A DNA stretch of 26,077 nucleotides from Synergistaceae bacterium UBA5827 (GTDB lineage: Bacteria > Synergistota > Synergistia > Synergistales > 79-D21): positions 1 through 26,077 of the forward strand of contig DJHE01000013.1 of the NCBI GenBank assembly GCA_002432945.1, written 5' to 3'. Below the pieces are notes generated by a model that was not told the origin of the DNA, ran no database searches, and worked only from the letters and a program-made list of their open reading frames with translations. Below are positions 22,125 to 26,077 of this stretch, in pieces. Both the position numbers and the translations under genes were made by a program. Position 1 is the stretch's first letter. Each line of letters opens with the position of its first letter.

Positions 22125-23810
22125 TCAGTCCCTCCTGCCGAAGTGACGTTTCATCTGGTTTCCCGCAAGCCTTAGGAGAGTCGGGCGTCCGTGAGGGCAG
22201 GCTTGCGGCGTGCGGGACAGGCCAAGTTGACGCCATAGGGCAAGAGCTTCTTCGGAAGTGAACCGATGCCCGAGCTTGACGGCTCCGTGGCAGGCGGCGT
22301 AGGCCCAGCGTCCCGCGAGGCGGGTTCCCAGCGATTCCCCGGAATTTTCGTCCAGGGCATCGAGGGTTCCCCTCAAAAGGTCGGCCGGGGAAACAGACTC
22401 GAGTCCCTTGCAGGATGGAACCGCTTGAAGAAGCATCGACCCGTCGTCCCTCCCGAGAAATGAAAAACCGAGAGCGGCAAGTTCTTCAAGGTGTTCCGCG
22501 ACACCGGAAGAAAGGCTGGGGGAGAGCTCTTGCCCGAGCCCAAGCCGCTGCGAGGGGACAGGTCCTTCAAGGGCTCTGCTCAGTTCGTCGTAGAGGACAC
22601 GCTCGTGAGCCGCGTGCGGGTCCATGAGCACGAGATCGTCCCCGTGGGAGTAGACAAGGAATCCCTCGGAGAAACTGCCCAGGAAGGAAACGTCTTCTGT
22701 TGAAGCGGCCTCCCCGGTTGCGCCGCCCGAAAAGACTTGGGGATGGCGGGCATTTCCTTCCGTGGGGGAAGCGACTCGTGACCAGGGCAGGATTCCTTCC
22801 TGCTCGACCAGGAAGGGGGTAGGTGGGGCGCCTGGCACTGAAAGGACAGGCAGGTCGGTTCCCACGGAGAGAAGGGCTTTCGCTGCCCCGTGGACGGCCT
22901 CGTAGATGGCCCCGGAGTTGCGAAAACGGACCTCGGCCTTCGCAGGGTGGATATTCACGTCTACGTCGCCGGGGGGGCAATCGACCAGGATGACCCATTC
23001 CCCCGCCGTTTCTGGACCCAGTGCGAAGAGTGCCGACCGGATCGTGGGCTCCGTGACCCTGCGGCTGTTAACGAAAGACAGGATTTCGGTGCGCTTTCCC
23101 GGTCTTGCGTTTGCCCGCCAGGCTTCTGCCCGGATCGTCCCCCTGTCGAAGCGGGCGACCCTGGCGTCCGAGGTTCCCAGGGTGAACTCGAGGGCTTCCC
23201 TGCGGCTTCCTCCCTCCCATCGGAAAAGGGTTTTCCCGTCCGCGACAAGGAGAAGCGCGACATGAGGGGCTGCAAGGGCCGTTTCCTGGATGACCTTCAG
23301 GATCCGTCTCTGTTCTGCCGGTGAACCCTTCAGGAATTTTCGCCGGGCCGGGAGGTTGAAGAAGAGGTCATCCACCTGGACGCGTGTTCCTGCGGCGGTT
23401 TCGACGGGTCCCCCAGAGACCGGCTGTCCGCCCTCGATTCGAAGAAAGGCTCCTTCGGGTGAACTCTCCTGTCGGCTCCTGATCTCGAAACGGCTCACGG
23501 TGGCGATGCTGGCAAGGGCTTCCCCGCGAAATCCCAATGTCGAGATTCTCTCCAGGTCTTCGATTCCTTCAAGCTTGCTGGTTGCGAATCTTTCAACGGC
23601 GAGTGGGACCTCGTCGGCGGGAATCCCGTGGCCGTCATCTTCCACGACGATGGATAGCGTCCCGCCCTGGACGAGTCGTATCGTCACGCGGGTGGCGCCG
23701 GCATCGAGGGCATTCTCGAGAAGTTCCTTCACGACGGAAGCAGGGCGCTCGATGACTTCCCCTGCAGCGATCCGGTGGGTGACGTCTTCGGGGAGACGTT
23801 TGATGGTCAC
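22125..23810 (-). CDS. mutL: DNA mismatch repair protein MutL, endonuclease type
   Basis: Mismatch repair ATPase of 561 residues. The GHKL ATPase motifs are VVKELLENALDAGAT, VEDDGHGIP, ERFATSKL and TLGFRGEAL; then FNLPARRKFLK and DVDVNIHPAKAEVRF. The C-terminal domain has the endonuclease-type segment DPHAAHERVLYDE and the CPHGRP motif near the end, both absent from the non-cutting E. coli MutL. The consensus DQHAx2Ex4E is changed to P and D at two places. The start is GTG, sharing one base with the mutS TAG. The frame is open for 145 more codons upstream inside mutS, but the family begins at this GTG (VTIKRLPEDV). Hence nick-directing activity is likely but not certain. Confidence 0.94.
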   Translation of the reverse strand: MTIKRLPEDVTHRIAAGEVIERPASVVKELLENALDAGATRVTIRLVQGGTLSIVVEDDGHGIPADEVPLAVERFATSKLEGIEDLERISTLGFRGEALASIATVSRFEIRSRQESSPEGAFLRIEGGQPVSGGPVETAAGTRVQVDDLFFNLPARRKFLKGSPAEQRRILKVIQETALAAPHVALLLVADGKTLFRWEGGSRREALEFTLGTSDARVARFDRGTIRAEAWRANARPGKRTEILSFVNSRRVTEPTIRSALFALGPETAGEWVILVDCPPGDVDVNIHPAKAEVRFRNSGAIYEAVHGAAKALLSVGTDLPVLSVPGAPPTPFLVEQEGILPWSRVASPTEGNARHPQVFSGGATGEAASTEDVSFLGSFSEGFLVYSHGDDLVLMDPHAAHERVLYDELSRALEGPVPSQRLGLGQELSPSLSSGVAEHLEELAALGFSFLGRDDGSMLLQAVPSCKGLESVSPADLLRGTLDALDENSGESLGTRLAGRWAYAACHGAVKLGHRFTSEEALALWRQLGLSRTPQACPHGRPTLLRLAGNQMKRHFGRRD

Positions 23811-26077
23811 TAGGCACGCACCTCCCTGGAACGCTCCTTTAGGCGGTAGAGGATTTCCAGCGCGGCCATCGGGCTGAGGCGATCCGGCTCGAGAGCCGCA
23901 ATTTCGTCCAGGAGCGTTTCCTGCTCCGATGGGAAAAGGCTGAGCTGGGTCCTGGTGGATTCCCTTTGCGCGGGGGGTGCTTCGGGAAGCTTGCCCTTCG
24001 GTTGTTTCTCGAATCCCTCGAGGAGGGACTGGGCTCTCAGGACGACGGATTCGGGGATGCCGGCCAGGCGGGCAACCTCGATACCGTAGGAACGATCCGC
24101 GGGTCCGCGCTTGACCCGGTGAAGAAAGCGGATTCCATGTTCCGATTCCTCGACCGCCATGGATAGGTTCATGATCTCGGGAAAACGCCCTTCCAGGGCT
24201 GTCAGCTCGTGGAAATGGGTCGCGAAAAGGACAAGGGGGCGACATTCAAAACGGGCATGAAGGTGTTCGAGGACGGCCCAGGCAATGCTCATCCCGTCGT
24301 AGGTGGAGGTCCCGCGCCCGACTTCGTCAAGCACCACGAAGCTCCGGTTCGTCAGGTTGTTCAGTATCTGGGCGGTTTCAAGCATTTCCACGAGGAACGT
24401 GCTACGACCGAGGGCAAGCTCGTCATGGGCGCCAATCCGGGTGAAGATGCGATCCACGAGGCCGATTTCAGCTTCCTCCGCCGGGACGAAGCTTCCCATT
24501 TGGGCCATGATGACGAGCAGGGCGGCCATCCGCAGGTATGTTGATTTGCCCGCCATGTTCGGTCCGGTGAGGATCGCAATCCTCTTCCCGTTACGGTCAA
24601 GCTTGACCCTGTTCGGGGTGTAGGGGTCGTTGCCAAGGGCAAGCTCCACGACAGGGTGGCGGCCGCCCGAAATCCGGATTGACTCGCCGTCGTTCACGAT
24701 AGGCCTCACGTAATGCCTCTCCCAGGCCACGTCGGCGAGGGAAGCCAGGCAGTCGAGCCGGGCCAGGACCTGCCCCGTCTTCTGGATATCTCCCGCGTAG
24801 GCCATGATCCGTTCCCGGAGGTTTTCGTAAAGGAAGGTCTCGCGCCGCTCCACTTCCTCGGAGGCCTTCATGATCTTTTCCTCGTAGGACTTTAGCTCGG
24901 GCGTCACGAACCTCTCGGCTGAAACGAGGGTCTGCCTCCGGATATATTCCGTAGGGACCTTTTCCAGCTGGGATTTGGGGATCTCGATGTAATAACCGAA
25001 AACACGGTTGCTGGCGACCTTGAGATTGGGTATGCCGGTTCGGGCACGTTCCTGGCTGGTGTAGGCGTTAAGCCAGTCCCCAGCCTGGCTCGCGAGGGCA
25101 CGCCATTCGTCCAGTTCGGGGTCGGCCCCTGCGCGGATGACTCCTCCGTCGCGCAAGTTTCGCGGCGGGTTGTCAGAAAGAACGGAGGAAAGGTCTTCCA
25201 GGCAGGCGGAAAGATCCGGGGCTTCCGCCAAAAATCCATCCAGGGGTGTGTTTTGCCCCAGGAAATGCAATGCCGGGATTTCGGCCAGGGTGTCACGTAT
25301 CCCGGCAAGGTCCAGCGGGGACCCGAGGTTGAGCGAAAGCCTCCCGACGGACCTCTCCACATCCCGGCAGCGCTGGAGGCAATCCATGAGGCGGGAGCGT
25401 AACCCGGCTTCGTCCTTGAGGGTTCCGACGGTATCCTGCCTTGCATGGATATCTTCCAGGTCCATCAGCGGCCGGAGAATCCAATCACCCAGCAGGCGTT
25501 TCCCCATGGGAGTCCGGCACCGGTTCAGGGCATCGAATAGGGAAATGGAGCCTGCCTCCAGGAGTTCGAGGTTCTTCTGGGATTGGGCGTCGATCCGGAG
25601 GCTCGATCCCCCTGAAAGCGGATAGAGGCGCAGCACGTGACGGGAAAGGCCGAACTGGGTTTCCTCGAAGTAGCGAAGGATAGCGCTCGCTGAACCGGCC
25701 GCGGGGTCTCCATCGTCAAGCCCGAAGCTTCTCAAGCTCGGGATGTTCCACCTTCTACAAAGCCAGGCCTCGCCCGGCCGGGGGTCGAAAAGCGTCCTGT
25801 CTTTTTCCGAGACGAGGCAAGAAGCAGGCAGGGCCTGGGCCAGTAGTGATTTCAACTTTTCCGGGCATGGACGGGGAACGATCACTTCCAGGGGACCGAA
25901 AGCCGCAAGGATTCCCAGTGTGCCGATCGGGTCGAGTGTTCCCGCTTCGAGGCGTCCCGAGCCGGGATGAAGAAGGGCGAGAGAGAAGAGGCCGTCGCGT
26001 TCGAGAAGAGCGGCGAGCCTCCCCTCCCCCTTGGCGTCCTCGGGAACGTAGGTTCCGGGTGTGACGATCCGCACGAC
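23810..26077 (-). CDS. mutS: DNA mismatch repair protein MutS, 5' end missing
   Basis: Recognises mismatches and starts repair with MutL. About 755 residues are visible. The frame is open to the window end, where VVRIVTPGTYVPE matches the end of the MutS mismatch-binding domain, so roughly the first 110-120 residues with the FxE mismatch motif lie outside. The connector, lever (KVASNRVFGYYIEI) and clamp domains are present. In the ATPase, Walker A is TGPNMAGKST, followed by DEVGRGTSTYDG and ATHFHELTAL. The C-terminal end LEILYRLKER is typical. The GTG near 26074 is only an internal valine. The stop TAG overlaps the mutL GTG by one base. Confidence 0.97.
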   Translation of the reverse strand, partial: VVRIVTPGTYVPEDAKGEGRLAALLERDGLFSLALLHPGSGRLEAGTLDPIGTLGILAAFGPLEVIVPRPCPEKLKSLLAQALPASCLVSEKDRTLFDPRPGEAWLCRRWNIPSLRSFGLDDGDPAAGSASAILRYFEETQFGLSRHVLRLYPLSGGSSLRIDAQSQKNLELLEAGSISLFDALNRCRTPMGKRLLGDWILRPLMDLEDIHARQDTVGTLKDEAGLRSRLMDCLQRCRDVERSVGRLSLNLGSPLDLAGIRDTLAEIPALHFLGQNTPLDGFLAEAPDLSACLEDLSSVLSDNPPRNLRDGGVIRAGADPELDEWRALASQAGDWLNAYTSQERARTGIPNLKVASNRVFGYYIEIPKSQLEKVPTEYIRRQTLVSAERFVTPELKSYEEKIMKASEEVERRETFLYENLRERIMAYAGDIQKTGQVLARLDCLASLADVAWERHYVRPIVNDGESIRISGGRHPVVELALGNDPYTPNRVKLDRNGKRIAILTGPNMAGKSTYLRMAALLVIMAQMGSFVPAEEAEIGLVDRIFTRIGAHDELALGRSTFLVEMLETAQILNNLTNRSFVVLDEVGRGTSTYDGMSIAWAVLEHLHARFECRPLVLFATHFHELTALEGRFPEIMNLSMAVEESEHGIRFLHRVKRGPADRSYGIEVARLAGIPESVVLRAQSLLEGFEKQPKGKLPEAPPAQRESTRTQLSLFPSEQETLLDEIAALEPDRLSPMAALEILYRLKERSREVRA

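Noticed and set aside
23811..24245. 145-codon N-terminal extension of MutL
   Set aside because: The extension lies wholly inside mutS in another frame and has no MutL similarity. The family starts at the GTG overlapping the mutS stop.
1..26077. Selenoprotein genes read through UGA because selC is present
   Set aside because: Each recognised gene reaches its family's normal end without an internal UGA. The only suggestive UGA is at the ispH-rpsA junction, reported as a finding and not as a selenoprotein.
1..26077. CRISPR arrays, insertion sequences, prophage or defence islands
   Set aside because: I saw no regular repeats, no transposase or phage genes and no restriction or toxin-antitoxin genes. 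XerD here fits the housekeeping recombinase, not a mobile-element integrase.

Overview
The window is a dense, GC-rich bacterial chromosome segment with no gene-free stretch longer than about 145 bases. I see no CRISPR array, insertion sequence or prophage. The gene content suggests an anaerobic amino-acid- or peptide-fermenting bacterium. It has a four-subunit branched-chain 2-oxoacid:ferredoxin oxidoreductase, a tRNA for selenocysteine, oxygen-sensitive isoprenoid synthesis (IspH), an iron-type alcohol dehydrogenase, and Firmicute-like gene orders. I would guess Synergistota or a relative; this is inference from content, not a database match.

Left part (1-7650), mostly + strand: the 3' end of cysS with a strong terminator, a WrbA-type flavoprotein with its own terminator, typA/bipA, an iron-dependent alcohol dehydrogenase, and recD2. 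A minus-strand Mut7-C RNase gene sits between the last two; its 3' end overlaps the dehydrogenase gene.

Right part (7660-26077), all minus strand, read here from right to left. It starts with a tightly packed housekeeping chain: mutS (cut by the window end), mutL, miaA, ispH, rpsA. After an 82-base gap with a large hairpin come def, fmt, a P-loop ATPase, and the VorB-type 2-oxoacid oxidoreductase subunits (ferredoxin, alpha, TPP-binding beta, gamma), then a NUDIX ADP-ribose pyrophosphatase with an intrinsic terminator. The next chain is xerD, punA, deoA, a small sigma factor and selC. The last chain is a gene of unknown function, a cyclase-family protein and a SixA-type phosphatase.

Adjacent genes in these chains mostly overlap by 1-10 bases or are 0-30 bases apart, so translational coupling is likely. 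Four themes are visible: genome maintenance (mutS, mutL, recD2, xerD); protein synthesis (cysS, typA, rpsA, def, fmt, miaA, selC); nucleoside salvage (punA, deoA, NUDIX); and anaerobic energy metabolism (vor operon, alcohol dehydrogenase, WrbA).

Most of the window is conserved housekeeping DNA. I did not find a clear new defence or mobile system. The points most worth a second look are: (1) ispH and rpsA abutting in the same frame across one UGA in an organism with tRNA-Sec; (2) the P-loop ATPase locked into the vor operon; (3) the terminator directly before xerD and the sporulation-locus-like order NUDIX-xerD-punA-deoA-sigma; (4) an AT-rich patch in fmt with terminator-like and slippery sequence; and (5) the unassigned 198-residue protein beside a cyclase-family protein with an altered metal motif.
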